This document shows, in pieces, positions 16,272 through 24,342 of a DNA stretch of 34,333 nt (the first letter of the stretch is position 1; each line of letters starts with the position of its first letter). The stretch lies in the NCBI GenBank assembly GCA_029572815.1, contig JAKPUQ010000092.1, positions 1 to 34,333 of the forward strand, read 5' to 3'. The position numbers were made by a program, and so were the translations under genes. Source of the stretch: Bacillota bacterium (GTDB lineage Bacteria; Bacillota; Clostridia; Oscillospirales; Ruminococcaceae). A model generated the notes under the pieces. That model saw only the letters and a program-made list of their open reading frames with translations, had not been told where the DNA came from and did not search any database.

Positions 16272-17480
16272 TTAAAGTGATGTGGTGGCGCGGCGTGCAT
16301 ATTCCGCCAGTATAGCCGAGGCGTCCACAGCATTTACACTGCCGTCGCCGTTGAAATCAGCAGCGGCTCTCTGGTCCGCAGAGAAGCTGCCCTCCCTGCC
16401 TGTTGACGAGGCGGCGTACTCAGCCAGTACAGCCGAGGCGTCCACGGCGTTGACAGTGCCGTCGCCGTTGACATCGCCCATGGAAAGCCTGCCTGTTTTG
16501 AAGCCGAGCTTTGAGTCAGAGGCGTATTTCTCCGCAGCAGAGCCCTTTTCGCCTCTTATGGTGAAGCCCGAAATGTTTTCGGAGGAGCTGCTGCGTGCGT
16601 CATATCTTCTGCCCAGAGCCTCCCTGCCGATGGTCTTTACCGAGGAGGGGATGTAGATACCGCTGATGTCTGCACAGCTGTAAAATGCCTCATCTCCGAT
16701 GGAGGTGATACTGTCGGGGATATTGACGGTCTTCAGCGAGGTGCAGGAGTGGAAGCAGTCTTCGGGGACAGCCTTCACGCCCTTGCCCAGGGTTACGCTT
16801 CCCAGAGCGCTGCAGCTCATGAAGCAGCCCTTTCCCAGGGTGGTCACTGAGTCGGGGATATCCACCTTTTTCAGCGAAAGACAGCCTGAAAAGGCATGGT
16901 CATCGATAGTGGTGACGCTGTCGGGAAATTCTACGGAAACGATATCCGCCTTGCCGAAGAAGGCGCCCTTTCGGATAGTTTTCGTGCCCTTCCCTATGAC
17001 AGCCTCTGAGCTTCCTGCGTAGAGGAGCAGTGTATCGCCGTTTTCATAGAGACAGCCGCCGATATTGCTGTAGGTGGGGTTGCTCTTGTTGACGTCGATA
17101 TAAGCCAGTGCAGGGCAGGCTGTAAAGGCGTAATCGCCTATTTTTGTGACGCCGCTGCCTATGGTGATGGTGCTGAGCGAGGGGCAGGTGCTGAAGGCTC
17201 TTTCGCCTATGGTCTTTACGCTGTCGGGGATAACGCAGATACCGATATCCCTGTTGCCTGCGAAGGCGTCCTCGGCGATGGCGGTGACGGGGAAGCCCTC
17301 AAGCTCCGTGGGAATAATGAGGACGGTGTCGCTTCCCACGCAGCCCGTGACCGTAGCCTGTTTGTTGTCTATGGTATAGCTGAGCATGAAGCCTCCCGTC
17401 TCCTCTTCGGACGCACCTGTTATGGGTGCAGCACTGAGCGAGAGAGCGGCAGCTGCCAGCAGTGACAGCATTTTTTTCAT
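16272..17480 (-). CDS. Secreted BspA-like LRR protein with C-terminal type I dockerin
   Basis: The 402-residue product has a signal peptide (MKKMLSLLAAAALSLSAAPI). About eight LRR_5 repeats follow (about 55-300), each of the form 'S-V-x-x-I-G-x-x-A-F-x-x-C-x-x-L-x-x-I/V-x-I-P-D'. A linker leads to a complete dockerin (about 332-398): GDVNGDGTVNAVDASAVLAEYA and DFNGDGSVNAVDASAILAEYA, two Ca-binding F-hand repeats. Dockerins lock onto cohesins of a scaffold at the cell surface, so the protein is probably a cellulosome-type surface component, with a binding rather than a catalytic role. It lies one base after the amidohydrolase stop at the end of the fabD operon; the ATG at 17480 has AGGGAGATATG upstream. 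It shows that the dockerin of the frameshifted 256-1337 gene belongs to a normal architecture here. Confidence 0.85.
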   Translation of the reverse strand: MKKMLSLLAAAALSLSAAPITGASEEETGGFMLSYTIDNKQATVTGCVGSDTVLIIPTELEGFPVTAIAEDAFAGNRDIGICVIPDSVKTIGERAFSTCPSLSTITIGSGVTKIGDYAFTACPALAYIDVNKSNPTYSNIGGCLYENGDTLLLYAGSSEAVIGKGTKTIRKGAFFGKADIVSVEFPDSVTTIDDHAFSGCLSLKKVDIPDSVTTLGKGCFMSCSALGSVTLGKGVKAVPEDCFHSCTSLKTVNIPDSITSIGDEAFYSCADISGIYIPSSVKTIGREALGRRYDARSSSSENISGFTIRGEKGSAAEKYASDSKLGFKTGRLSMGDVNGDGTVNAVDASAVLAEYAASSTGREGSFSADQRAAADFNGDGSVNAVDASAILAEYARRATTSL

Positions 17481-17481
17481 A

Positions 17482-18651
17482 TCATATCTCCCTGCGGCAC
17501 ACATTGCCGTCTATGAGCACCAGCTGAGGCTCGGACATAAGGTCCAGAGGATTGCAGCCCTTTGCGTAGAGCTGTATATCCGCGTCCTTGCCCTCGGTGA
17601 GTGAGCCTGTGGTGTCGCTTATTCCCAGTATCTCGGCAGGATAAGCCGTAATGGTCATGATAGCGTCATCAAGGCTGAGACCGCCCTTCACCGCAGCCTG
17701 TGCGGACAGAGGCAGATACTGTATGGGGGTGACTGTGTGGTCTGTGCAGATAGCTGTTTTTACGCCGCTGTCGTGGAGGACGGAGGCGTTTTTCAGCTCA
17801 AGTCCGCGCATTTCGGGCTTGCAGCGGTCGCACATAAGGGGACCGCAGATAACGGGGATATTCTCCTCGGCGAGTATATCAGCTATCTTGTAGCCCTCGG
17901 TGCCGTGGATAATGACGGGGTCAAGGTTGAACTCCTTGGAGATACGCATGGCAGTGCATATATCATCGGCGCGGTGGCAGTGGAAGAAAGCCTTTATCTT
18001 GCGGTCGAGGAGAGGCATGAGCGCCTCGCACTTTATGTCGTACTCAGGGGGATCGTAGTTCTCGCTGTCGGAGTAATAGCTGTCCATGTCGTGAACGTAG
18101 CGGCGGGCCTTGTAGAGCCCCTCTCTTATGAGAGCGGTTATCGCCATACGGGTAACGGGAGTCTCCTCCCTGCCGTTATAGACGTTCTTGGGATTTTCGC
18201 CAAGTGCGAACTTTATTCCGCAGTTTCGTATGAGCATATCGTCGATACGCCTGCCATAGGTCTTTATGGCAGCTATCTCGCCGCCGCAGGCATTGGCGCT
18301 TCCGGGACTTGATGCCGCAGCAGTTACGCCGCGCATACGGGCTTCCTCAAAGCAGCGGTCGAAGGGATTGATACCGTCGATAGCCCTCATCTGAGGAGTA
18401 AATGGGTCTGTTGACTCGTTGCAGTCGTCGCCCTCGAAGTCAAGACCGTCCTCGATAATGCCCAGGTGGGTGTGAGCGTCGATGAAGCCGGGGAGGAGAA
18501 GTCCTCCGCAGGCGTCAATGCTGTCCTCGGGGACTGCCTCGGGAGAGCCCTCGCCCAGAGCCTTTATCTTGCCCTCTTCGACCTCCAGCCAGCCGTTTTC
18601 AATGACTCCCCGGGAGTCCATGGTGTGAATTTCAGCGTTATAGATAAGCAT
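17482..18651 (-). CDS. Amidohydrolase, imidazolonepropionase-like
   Basis: The 389-residue product starts MLIYNAEIHTMDSRGVIENG, the N-terminal beta-sandwich of metal-dependent amidohydrolases. Metal ligand motif GFIDAHTHLG (H-x-H, about 57-66) is present, with later ligands in FFHCHRADD (His), IIHGTEG (His) and ICTDHTVTP (Asp). This is the fold of imidazolonepropionase- and dihydroorotase-type enzymes. The substrate cannot be named from sequence. It begins 8 bp after aroK and ends one base before the LRR/dockerin gene, so it belongs to the fabD-aroE operon. Neither neighbour explains its substrate. Confidence 0.82.
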   Translation of the reverse strand: MLIYNAEIHTMDSRGVIENGWLEVEEGKIKALGEGSPEAVPEDSIDACGGLLLPGFIDAHTHLGIIEDGLDFEGDDCNESTDPFTPQMRAIDGINPFDRCFEEARMRGVTAAASSPGSANACGGEIAAIKTYGRRIDDMLIRNCGIKFALGENPKNVYNGREETPVTRMAITALIREGLYKARRYVHDMDSYYSDSENYDPPEYDIKCEALMPLLDRKIKAFFHCHRADDICTAMRISKEFNLDPVIIHGTEGYKIADILAEENIPVICGPLMCDRCKPEMRGLELKNASVLHDSGVKTAICTDHTVTPIQYLPLSAQAAVKGGLSLDDAIMTITAYPAEILGISDTTGSLTEGKDADIQLYAKGCNPLDLMSEPQLVLIDGNVCRREI

Positions 18652-18658
18652 AGCCTGC

Positions 18659-19156
18659 TCACTTTCTGACAGCCTCGGCGATGCGCTCCGCATTTTCAAC
18701 GGGGCTGCCGTTGCATTCGAGTCTTATGGTGGAGTGCTTCAGATATACGTCCCTGCGCGCGTTGTACAGGGCTTCCAGCTCCTCCTTTGTGGACTTTACC
18801 ACGATGGGACGGTTCGTATCGTCCTTTATGCGCTCATAGCAGGTCTCAAAGGGGACGTCAAGGAAAATGACGGCGGCACCTGCCTCCTTTGCAGCCCTTG
18901 CGGTATCGGGATTGAGCATAGCTCCGCCGCCGCAGGCAGCAACAGTGGTCTTGCCGCAGAGGGACTTCACTATCTCAGCCTCTGTCTGACGGAAGAAGGG
19001 CTCGCCCTTCTGCTCGAATATCTCGGGTATCGTCATTTCGAGGGTCCTGACTATGATGTCGTCGGTGTCGCAGAAGCCGCAGTCCAGTTTCTTTGCCGCA
19101 AGCTTGCCGATAGTTGATTTTCCGCAGCCCATAAAGCCGCATAAAAATACAGTCAT
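18659..19156 (-). CDS. aroK: Shikimate kinase
   Basis: The 165-residue product is of the usual length. It has the Walker A loop GFMGCGKST (7-15), the shikimate-binding CDTDD (about 30-34), GEPFFRQTEAEIV (Arg in the FR-x-x-E motif), CGGGAML (shikimate-contact glycines), and a lid region near DTNRPIV. It phosphorylates shikimate with ATP, the fifth step of chorismate synthesis. Together with aroE in the same operon it supplies two consecutive steps (dehydroshikimate to shikimate to shikimate-3-phosphate). The stop is followed at once by the amidohydrolase start. Confidence 0.94.
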   Translation of the reverse strand: MTVFLCGFMGCGKSTIGKLAAKKLDCGFCDTDDIIVRTLEMTIPEIFEQKGEPFFRQTEAEIVKSLCGKTTVAACGGGAMLNPDTARAAKEAGAAVIFLDVPFETCYERIKDDTNRPIVVKSTKEELEALYNARRDVYLKHSTIRLECNGSPVENAERIAEAVRK

Positions 19157-19200
19157 ATATTTCTCCTTATATAACGGAACTGCCCGTATCCTGGGCAGTA

Positions 19201-19527
19201 TCAGATTCCGAAATGTATAACGAATTTGTTTTCGCGCTGAGCCTCGGTCAGCAGGGCTGTCAGCTCCGAGAGCTGAGGGCAGCCGAGAGTGGCTTCGATA
19301 AAGCCGCCGAGGGACTCGGGCGGTATGAGGGTAATGCCGTAATAAGCCGGTCCGTATCCGGGACGGTCAAGGCTGTGCCGGAAGCATTTAAGCTCCCCGA
19401 GCTTCGGGCAGATGGGCAGGATATAGTCATCATGCACCGAAATACAGCCGTATTTCTCAGGCTCATAGCTGATATAGCTCCCTTTTTCGGGAGTCTCCTG
19501 CATTATTCCGAAGTCATGTGCCAGCAT
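19201..19527 (-). CDS. Small conserved-looking protein of unknown function
   Basis: The 108-residue product, MLAHDFGIMQETPEKGSYIS onward, is a soluble protein without signal or membrane segment. It has the phrase YYGITLIPPESLGGFIEAT, which recalls small uncharacterised proteins of the DUF6678 kind. That recollection is not verified here. It starts four bases after the GNAT gene stop, and the aroK start follows 44 bp later, so it is co-transcribed within the fabD-aroE-aroK operon. No catalytic motif is apparent. Confidence 0.62.
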   Translation of the reverse strand: MLAHDFGIMQETPEKGSYISYEPEKYGCISVHDDYILPICPKLGELKCFRHSLDRPGYGPAYYGITLIPPESLGGFIEATLGCPQLSELTALLTEAQRENKFVIHFGI

Positions 19528-19531
19528 GGTC

Positions 19532-19981
19532 TCACCCTTTTCTCTCCATCTTCACCAGCGGCACCCATTCGTCCTCTGTCATTTTCTCGCCCGTGAGCTG
19601 AAAGCCGTGGCGCTCATAGAAGGCTATGCCGCGTGTGTTGTATTCAAGTGCCCAGAGGTTGTCCGCACCGAACTCCTTAACGACGAACTCCAGAAGCTCT
19701 GCGCCTATGCCGCTGTTCTGGAACTGAGGCTCCACATAGAGCTTCACCACCTCGGTGCCGCTGACGCGGATAATGCCCTTGACAACGCCCTCGTCATCAT
19801 AGACATAGGTGTTTTGCAGCTCCTCGGAGCCCTCGCAGTATTCCGCCGCCATATCTACCACATTGAGCTCCCCGAAATAGAAGGGGTCATTGCGGAAGAA
19901 AGGGCAGAAGTTCACGCGGTAGTTGGTTATGATTATTTCTGCGATACGGGAGGCATCGCAGGCTTTTGCAGGTCTTATCAT
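19532..19981 (-). CDS. GNAT-family N-acetyltransferase
   Basis: The 149-residue product starts MIRPAKACDASRIAEIIITNY, the usual first helix of GNAT enzymes. It has the acetyl-CoA-binding motif A, VEPQFQNSGIGAELLEFVV (about 90-110, the Q/R-x-x-G-x-G/A pattern as QNSGIGAEL), and motif B around LEYNTRGIAFYERHGF. It transfers an acetyl group from acetyl-CoA to an amine substrate; which one is unknown. Its ATG overlaps the aroE stop by four bases, so the two are translationally coupled. Confidence 0.9.
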   Translation of the reverse strand: MIRPAKACDASRIAEIIITNYRVNFCPFFRNDPFYFGELNVVDMAAEYCEGSEELQNTYVYDDEGVVKGIIRVSGTEVVKLYVEPQFQNSGIGAELLEFVVKEFGADNLWALEYNTRGIAFYERHGFQLTGEKMTEDEWVPLVKMERKG

Positions 19982-20814
19982 TTGTTCATGCTGTCAACAG
20001 CGTTTTCAACGTCGAGGATTATCTTTGAGATATCCTCAGCGGAGAACTGTCCGCCGTACCATATCTCATGAGCCTTCACAGCCTGATATACCAGCATTGA
20101 AGCGCCGCCCACAGCGGTCTTTCCGAGAGCTCTTGCCTTTTTCATGAGCAGGGTCTCGGTGGGGTTATAGATAACGTCAAAGACGCTGAGGGAGTTCTCG
20201 ATAACGGTATCGCTTACGGCGCAGGCGTCCACCTTGGGGTACATACCCACGGGAGTAGCGTTTATGAGCAGGTCATAGCTGCCCTCAAGTGTGGATATAT
20301 CGGCAATTCTCACGGAAGCATCGCTGCACTTTGCGAGTATCTCAGCCATGAGGAGCTGGGCGTTCTTAACGTCCTGGGGGATAACTGCCAGGGTGATGTT
20401 TCCGCCGTGGCGTGCAACTTCAATGGCAATCATTCTGCCTACGCCGCCGCAGCCCAGTATAGCTACGTTTCCGCCGATTGGGAGCAGCTCCGCAGAACGG
20501 AGGAAGCCGTCGCAGTCGGTGTTGTATCCTGTGAGCCTGCCGCCGTCGTTGCTTATGCAGTTTACGGAGTTATAGCGCTGAGCGCTGTCCGCCAGCTCGT
20601 CCACCAGAGAGATGACAGCCTGCTTGTGGGGGATAGTCACGTTGAGACCGCGGAGATCCTCCAGAAGTCTGCGGCTGCCTGCAATATCCTCGGGAGCAAT
20701 GTCGATGAGCTCGTAGGAGCTGTCGCTGAGTCCGCTGAGAGCGAAAAGCTTTTCGTGTATGAGAGGGGACATTGAGTGTCCCAGTGGGTGGCCTATGAGT
20801 GCGAATTTATTCAT
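19978..20814 (-). CDS. aroE: Shikimate dehydrogenase (NADP+)
   Basis: The 278-residue product carries the substrate-binding start LIGHPLGHSMSPLIHEK (SxS shikimate contacts), LNVTIPHKQAVI with the catalytic Lys, and NTDCDGFL with the catalytic Asp. The nucleotide-binding motif VAILGCGGVGRMIAIEVARHG, about residues 122-142, follows, and the C-terminal GGASMLVYQAVKAHEIWYG. It reduces 3-dehydroshikimate to shikimate with NADPH, the fourth step of chorismate synthesis. Its ATG overlaps the fabD stop by four bases (ATGA), coupling fatty acid and aromatic biosynthesis genes on one transcript. Confidence 0.95.
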   Translation of the reverse strand: MNKFALIGHPLGHSMSPLIHEKLFALSGLSDSSYELIDIAPEDIAGSRRLLEDLRGLNVTIPHKQAVISLVDELADSAQRYNSVNCISNDGGRLTGYNTDCDGFLRSAELLPIGGNVAILGCGGVGRMIAIEVARHGGNITLAVIPQDVKNAQLLMAEILAKCSDASVRIADISTLEGSYDLLINATPVGMYPKVDACAVSDTVIENSLSVFDVIYNPTETLLMKKARALGKTAVGGASMLVYQAVKAHEIWYGGQFSAEDISKIILDVENAVDSMNK

Positions 20815-21719
20815 GATAATGCTCCTTCAAGGGTTTCCATATTTTCAACATTAACAGCTGTTACGTCCTTGAGTGTCTTCTTCACCAGTCCTGTGAGAGT
20901 TCTTCCGGGGCCGAATTCCACGAATTTATCTGCTCCTGCCTCCTGCATAGCTGCCAGCTCCGATGTGAAGCGGACGGGGGAAACTATGTGCTTAGCCAGC
21001 ATAGAAGCCATATCCGAGAAGTCTGTGAGCTCGCCGCCTGTCAGGTTGGAGTAGTACTTCACCTGAGGAGCCTTGAATTCGATAGTTTTTGCAGTCTCAT
21101 AGAACTTATCGGCAGCGGGCTGCATAAGCTTTGAATGGAAGGCGCCTGCCACATTGAGGGGGATAACTCTTGCCTTCATGCCTGCGAATACCTCGCTGAC
21201 CTCGGCGATACCCTCGGGAGTGCCTGCGATAACGGTCTGTACGGGGGAGTTGTAGTTTACTGCTGTGACATATTCCTTAGCCTCGCCGCAGACTCTCTCT
21301 ACCTCCTCGGGAGCTATCTTCATGATAGCAGCCATAGCGCCCTTTGCGGAAGCGGTAGCTTCCTCCATAGCGGCAGCTCTTGCCTTTATAAGGCGGAAAG
21401 CGTCCTCAAGAGTTATCATGCCCGATGCGTACATAGCTGCGTACTCACCGAGAGAGTGACCTGCCACGCCGTCGAAGGTGAAGCCCTTAGCCTGCGCAGC
21501 CTTCAGGCACACGATAGAGGTCGCCATGATAGCGGGCTGAGAGTTGATGGTCCTCGACAGCTCATCAAGGGGAGCATTGAAGCATATCTCCTTCAGGTCG
21601 CAGCCGAGTATTTCAGAACCTGTCTCGTAAACCGGGAGGACTTCGGGCATAGCTTCTGCTATATCTTTGCCCATTCCCTCATACTGAGAGCCCTGTCCTG
21701 AAAATAGTGAAATTGTCAT
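20811..21719 (-). CDS. fabD: Malonyl-CoA:ACP transacylase
   Basis: The 302-residue product has the FabD start LFSGQGSQYEGMGKD, the nucleophile motif GHSLGEYAAM (Ser89), the conserved Arg in FRLIKARAAAM, and the C-terminal catalytic region NVAGAFHSKLM (His) and FVEFGPGRTL. It moves malonyl from CoA to the ACP phosphopantetheine arm, feeding FabH and FabF. It is first in a leftward operon and is separated from the other fab genes by the divergent region 21720-22003. In many Firmicutes fabD sits inside the fab cluster between fabK and fabG, so the place here is unusual. A ribosome site GAAAGGAAG stands before its ATG. Confidence 0.96.
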   Translation of the reverse strand: MTISLFSGQGSQYEGMGKDIAEAMPEVLPVYETGSEILGCDLKEICFNAPLDELSRTINSQPAIMATSIVCLKAAQAKGFTFDGVAGHSLGEYAAMYASGMITLEDAFRLIKARAAAMEEATASAKGAMAAIMKIAPEEVERVCGEAKEYVTAVNYNSPVQTVIAGTPEGIAEVSEVFAGMKARVIPLNVAGAFHSKLMQPAADKFYETAKTIEFKAPQVKYYSNLTGGELTDFSDMASMLAKHIVSPVRFTSELAAMQEAGADKFVEFGPGRTLTGLVKKTLKDVTAVNVENMETLEGALS

Positions 21720-21802
21720 AATAATAAACTTCCTTTCTGTGCGTTATATTCAATGTTGTGGTGAAAATCTCTTAATGTCACATTGTAAATTTGTGAGAAA
21801 TG

Positions 21803-21849
21803 ACGATATTTTGTTTTAGGATTATCAAAGTGCCAAAATATCGTTGCAA
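21803..21849 (-). promoter_or_regulatory. Predicted fabD promoter with overlapping 11-bp inverted repeat (candidate operator)
   Basis: On the minus strand TTGCAA (21849-21844) and GATAAT (21826-21821) are 17 bp apart and may drive fabD. The perfect inverted repeat ACGATATTTTG / CAAAATATCGT (21803-21813 and 21834-21844, spacer 20 nt) has one arm in the -35/-10 spacer and the other just beyond the -10 box. Binding there would cover the promoter. The rest of the 284-bp gap 21720-22003 shows no gene; no strong fabH promoter could be picked by eye. Confidence 0.55.
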
Positions 21850-22003
21850 AAAAACTCAAAATGATTTACAATATTATATGTGTGGTATTATGCCCGTTTG
21901 ACGAAAATAGTCTCCGGACAGCCTGCCGACACTATTACTATAACACAATTTTCTGGTTTTTACAACCATATTTACATAATTTTTAATTGCTAAGGAGATA
22001 TTA

Positions 22004-22990
22004 ATGGGTATCAGCATTTTGGGAATGGGCAGATATGTGCCCGAGCAGATATTGACAAACGACGACTTCACCCGTTTTGTCGAGACGAGCGACGAGTGGA
22101 TCCGGACAAGAACGGGCATCACGGAGCGTCCGATGGCAGGCTGGGAGCCCACCTGGTACATGGGAAAGATGGCTTCGCTGCGTGCCATAGAGGCAGCAGG
22201 CGTTTCTGCTGAGGATATTGGCCTCGTCATTTCATGTACCGTTACCTCCGATTTTCTCACGCCAAGCATGGCGAGCGTCATACAGCATGAGGTGGGAGCC
22301 TCAGAAGCTGCTGCCTTTGATCTGAACGCCGCCTGCTCCGGCTTTGTATATGCACTGGATACCGCAAGGCGCTTCCTTGAGACCGACGATTCGCTGAAGT
22401 ACGTTCTGGTGGTTGCCAATGAGGCGCTTTCACGCTTCCTTGACTTCTCTGACAGGTCCTCATGTATACTCTTCGGCGACGGCGCTGCGGCAGCCATAGT
22501 TGAGAAGAGTGATAAGCTCTTTTCCTCTGCTCTCCGTTCAGAGGGAAGCGGCGCAAAGTACCTCTGTTCAAGAGCTCTGAACGTAGCTCCCGAGGTGGCA
22601 CAGGAAAAGGAATTCGATGATCCCTTCCCTCAGGCGCCTCTCCACAAGCTCCAGCAGAACGGAAAAGAGGTATATAAGTTCGCGACTCAGGCACTTCCTA
22701 AGTCCTTTGAGCTTGCGGCTGAAAAGATAAATATCACCAAGGACGACATAGACTGGTTCGTGCCCCACCAGGCAAACATAAGGATAATCGAGACTGCCGC
22801 AAAGAAGCTGGGCGTCCCTATGGATAAGTTCATAGTGACACTTGACCATTACGGCAACACCTCCAGCGCTTCAATACCCCTTGCACTCTGTGAGGCTACG
22901 GAAAAGGGTATCATAAAGCGCGGACAGAAGATAGCCCTCATAGGCTTCGGCGCAGGTCTCACCTACGGCGGCATAATAATGGAATACTGA
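22004..22990 (+). CDS. fabH: Beta-ketoacyl-ACP synthase III
   Basis: The 328-residue product has the FabH layout: MGISILGMGRYVPEQILTND, TSDEWIRTRTGI, the active-site Cys111 in DLNAACSGFVYAL, FVPHQANIRIIETAAKKL (His of the HQAN motif) and HYGNTSSASIPLAL (Asn). It condenses acetyl-CoA or branched acyl-CoA with malonyl-ACP to start fatty acid synthesis. AAGGAG precedes the ATG. It is the first gene of the rightward FASII set; a 111-bp gap holding a 7-mer repeat tract separates it from fabK. Confidence 0.96.
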   Translation: MGISILGMGRYVPEQILTNDDFTRFVETSDEWIRTRTGITERPMAGWEPTWYMGKMASLRAIEAAGVSAEDIGLVISCTVTSDFLTPSMASVIQHEVGASEAAAFDLNAACSGFVYALDTARRFLETDDSLKYVLVVANEALSRFLDFSDRSSCILFGDGAAAAIVEKSDKLFSSALRSEGSGAKYLCSRALNVAPEVAQEKEFDDPFPQAPLHKLQQNGKEVYKFATQALPKSFELAAEKINITKDDIDWFVPHQANIRIIETAAKKLGVPMDKFIVTLDHYGNTSSASIPLALCEATEKGIIKRGQKIALIGFGAGLTYGGIIMEY

Positions 22991-23003
22991 TCTTCATAGC
23001 CGT

Positions 23004-23083
23004 CAGCTGTCAGCCATCAGCTTATATCGCCGCAAGGGCGCACCGCAGGCTGAAGGCGGAGGGCTAAGGGCTAAAGGCTAAAC
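23004..23083. repeat. Short intergenic repeat tract between fabH and fabK
   Basis: The gap contains a near-palindromic AGCTGTCAGCCATCAGCT and a run of 7-mers, GGGCTAA-GGGCTAA-AGGCTAA (23061-23083). The same 7-mer kind (GGCTAAGGGCTAAGGGCT) occurs at 34091-34109. It is non-coding and sits inside what should be one operon. Confidence 0.6.
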
Positions 23084-23101
23084 TATAAAAGGAGAACTAC
23101 T

Positions 23102-24028
23102 ATGAAAACACGCATCACCGAGCTTCTCGGCTGTGAATATCCCATCATACAGGGCGGTATGGCATGGGTAGCCGAGCACACACTTGCCTCAGCAGTTTCC
23201 AACGCAGGCGGTATAGGACTTATCGCAGGCGGAAGCGCACCCATCGATTATCTCCGTGAGCAGATACGTCTCTGCAAGGAGAAGACCGACAAGCCCTTCG
23301 GCGTGAACATCATGCTCATGAGCCCCAATGCCGACGACCTGGCACAGCTCTGTATCGACGAGGGCGTTAAGGTCATCACCACAGGTGCGGGCAATCCCGG
23401 CAAGTATATGGCTGCATGGAAGGAAGCAGGCATAAAGGTGATGCCCGTTGTTCCTTCGGTAGCTCTTGCAAAGAGAATGGAGAAGTCCGGCGCCGATGCG
23501 GTCATCGCAGAGGGCACAGAGTCGGGCGGACATATCGGCGAGAACACCACAATGTGTCTCGTTCCCCAGGTAGTTGACGCAGTTGAGATACCTGTTATCG
23601 CAGCAGGCGGTATCGCCGACGGCAGAGGTATGGCGGCTTCATTCATGCTGGGCGCAGAGGGCGTCCAGATCGGCACACGCTTCCTTGCTTCCGAGGAGTG
23701 TCAGATACACCCCACATTCAAGGACCTTGTCATCAAGGCAAAGGATACCGACAATATCGTTACAGGAAGATATACAGGTCACCCCTGCAGGAATATCAAG
23801 ACCAAGTTCGCAAAGAAACTTGCAACAGGCGAGAAGGAGGGAACTCTCTCTCCCGAGGAGTTCGAGCAGCTCACAGTGGGCGCTCTCCGCAGAGCTGTTG
23901 TTGACGGCGATGTGGACAGCGGTTCGTTCCTCTGCGGAGCTATCTCAGGCATGGTAAACGAGATAAAGACCTGTGCCGACATAGTAAAGGAAATAAACGA
24001 CGGCGCTGAAAAGCTCCTGAAAATATGA
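23102..24028 (+). CDS. fabK: Enoyl-ACP reductase II (FMN-dependent)
   Basis: The 308-residue product is a TIM-barrel FMN protein of the NPD/FabK family: CEYPIIQGGMAWVAEHTLASAVSNAGGIGLIAGG at the start, GVNIMLMSP, VVPSVALAKRMEKSGADAVIAEGTESGGHIGE, PVIAAGGIADGRGMAASFMLGAEGVQIGTRFLASEEC. In this operon position it is FabK, reducing trans-2-enoyl-ACP to acyl-ACP with NADH, rather than a nitronate monooxygenase. No FabI or FabL is seen. AAAGGAG stands before the ATG. FabK-type reductases are known to be insensitive to triclosan. Confidence 0.93.
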   Translation: MKTRITELLGCEYPIIQGGMAWVAEHTLASAVSNAGGIGLIAGGSAPIDYLREQIRLCKEKTDKPFGVNIMLMSPNADDLAQLCIDEGVKVITTGAGNPGKYMAAWKEAGIKVMPVVPSVALAKRMEKSGADAVIAEGTESGGHIGENTTMCLVPQVVDAVEIPVIAAGGIADGRGMAASFMLGAEGVQIGTRFLASEECQIHPTFKDLVIKAKDTDNIVTGRYTGHPCRNIKTKFAKKLATGEKEGTLSPEEFEQLTVGALRRAVVDGDVDSGSFLCGAISGMVNEIKTCADIVKEINDGAEKLLKI

Positions 24029-24237
24029 AATACAAGTATCTGAGAGTAAAGCTCAGCCTTTCGGGATACTTCCACTATAATAAAGACGGTGCGGAAATGT
24101 CTCCCCGGGAGGCTATAGAGTATATGGCTGCCATGGGCTACAGATATGTGGGCAATGTCCCTGTGAGGATCAGGGGCTCACACGGCATCATGGCGGAGTA
24201 TGACATGATATTTGAAAAGGAGCTTCAGATAAATTAG
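24025..24237 (+). CDS. Small protein of unknown function coupled to fabK
   Basis: The 70-residue product begins MKYKYLRVKLSLSGYFHYNK and continues with MSPREAIEYMAAMGYRYVGNVPVRIRG. This pattern of beta strand, helix ending in 'A-x-x-G-Y-x-x-V', then a strand is reminiscent of small DUF4177-like proteins, but this is not established. Its ATG overlaps the fabK stop by four bases, so it is translationally coupled. A perfect palindrome GTTACA-TT-TGTAAC follows at 24237-24250, starting at the last base of the stop codon. No function can be given. Confidence 0.6.
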   Translation: MKYKYLRVKLSLSGYFHYNKDGAEMSPREAIEYMAAMGYRYVGNVPVRIRGSHGIMAEYDMIFEKELQIN

Positions 24238-24273
24238 TTACATTTGTAACTGCGGAAAGTGACATTTTTCACG

Positions 24274-24302
24274 TTCACATCAGTGGAAAAGTGTGCTAAT
24301 AT
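24274..24302 (+). promoter_or_regulatory. Candidate promoter of the fabG-acpP part of the cluster
   Basis: TTCACA and TAATAT are 17 bp apart, 40 bp upstream of the fabG ATG. The stretch before the -10 box (GAAAAGTGTG, 24286-24295) recurs before the sigma-factor promoter at 31996-32005. Moderate match only. Confidence 0.45.
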
Positions 24303-24342
24303 AGAGTATCACATTCGGATACCGAAAACGGAGGTAAATATT

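Noticed and set aside
21720..22003. Hidden small gene or riboregulator in the fabD/fabH gap
   Set aside because: No frame over 40 codons with a ribosome site; sequence is AT-rich and explained by promoter and operator elements.
23102..24028. Nitronate monooxygenase instead of FabK
   Set aside because: The fold is shared, but the gene is flanked by fabH and fabG and no other enoyl reductase is present, so FabK is the better call.
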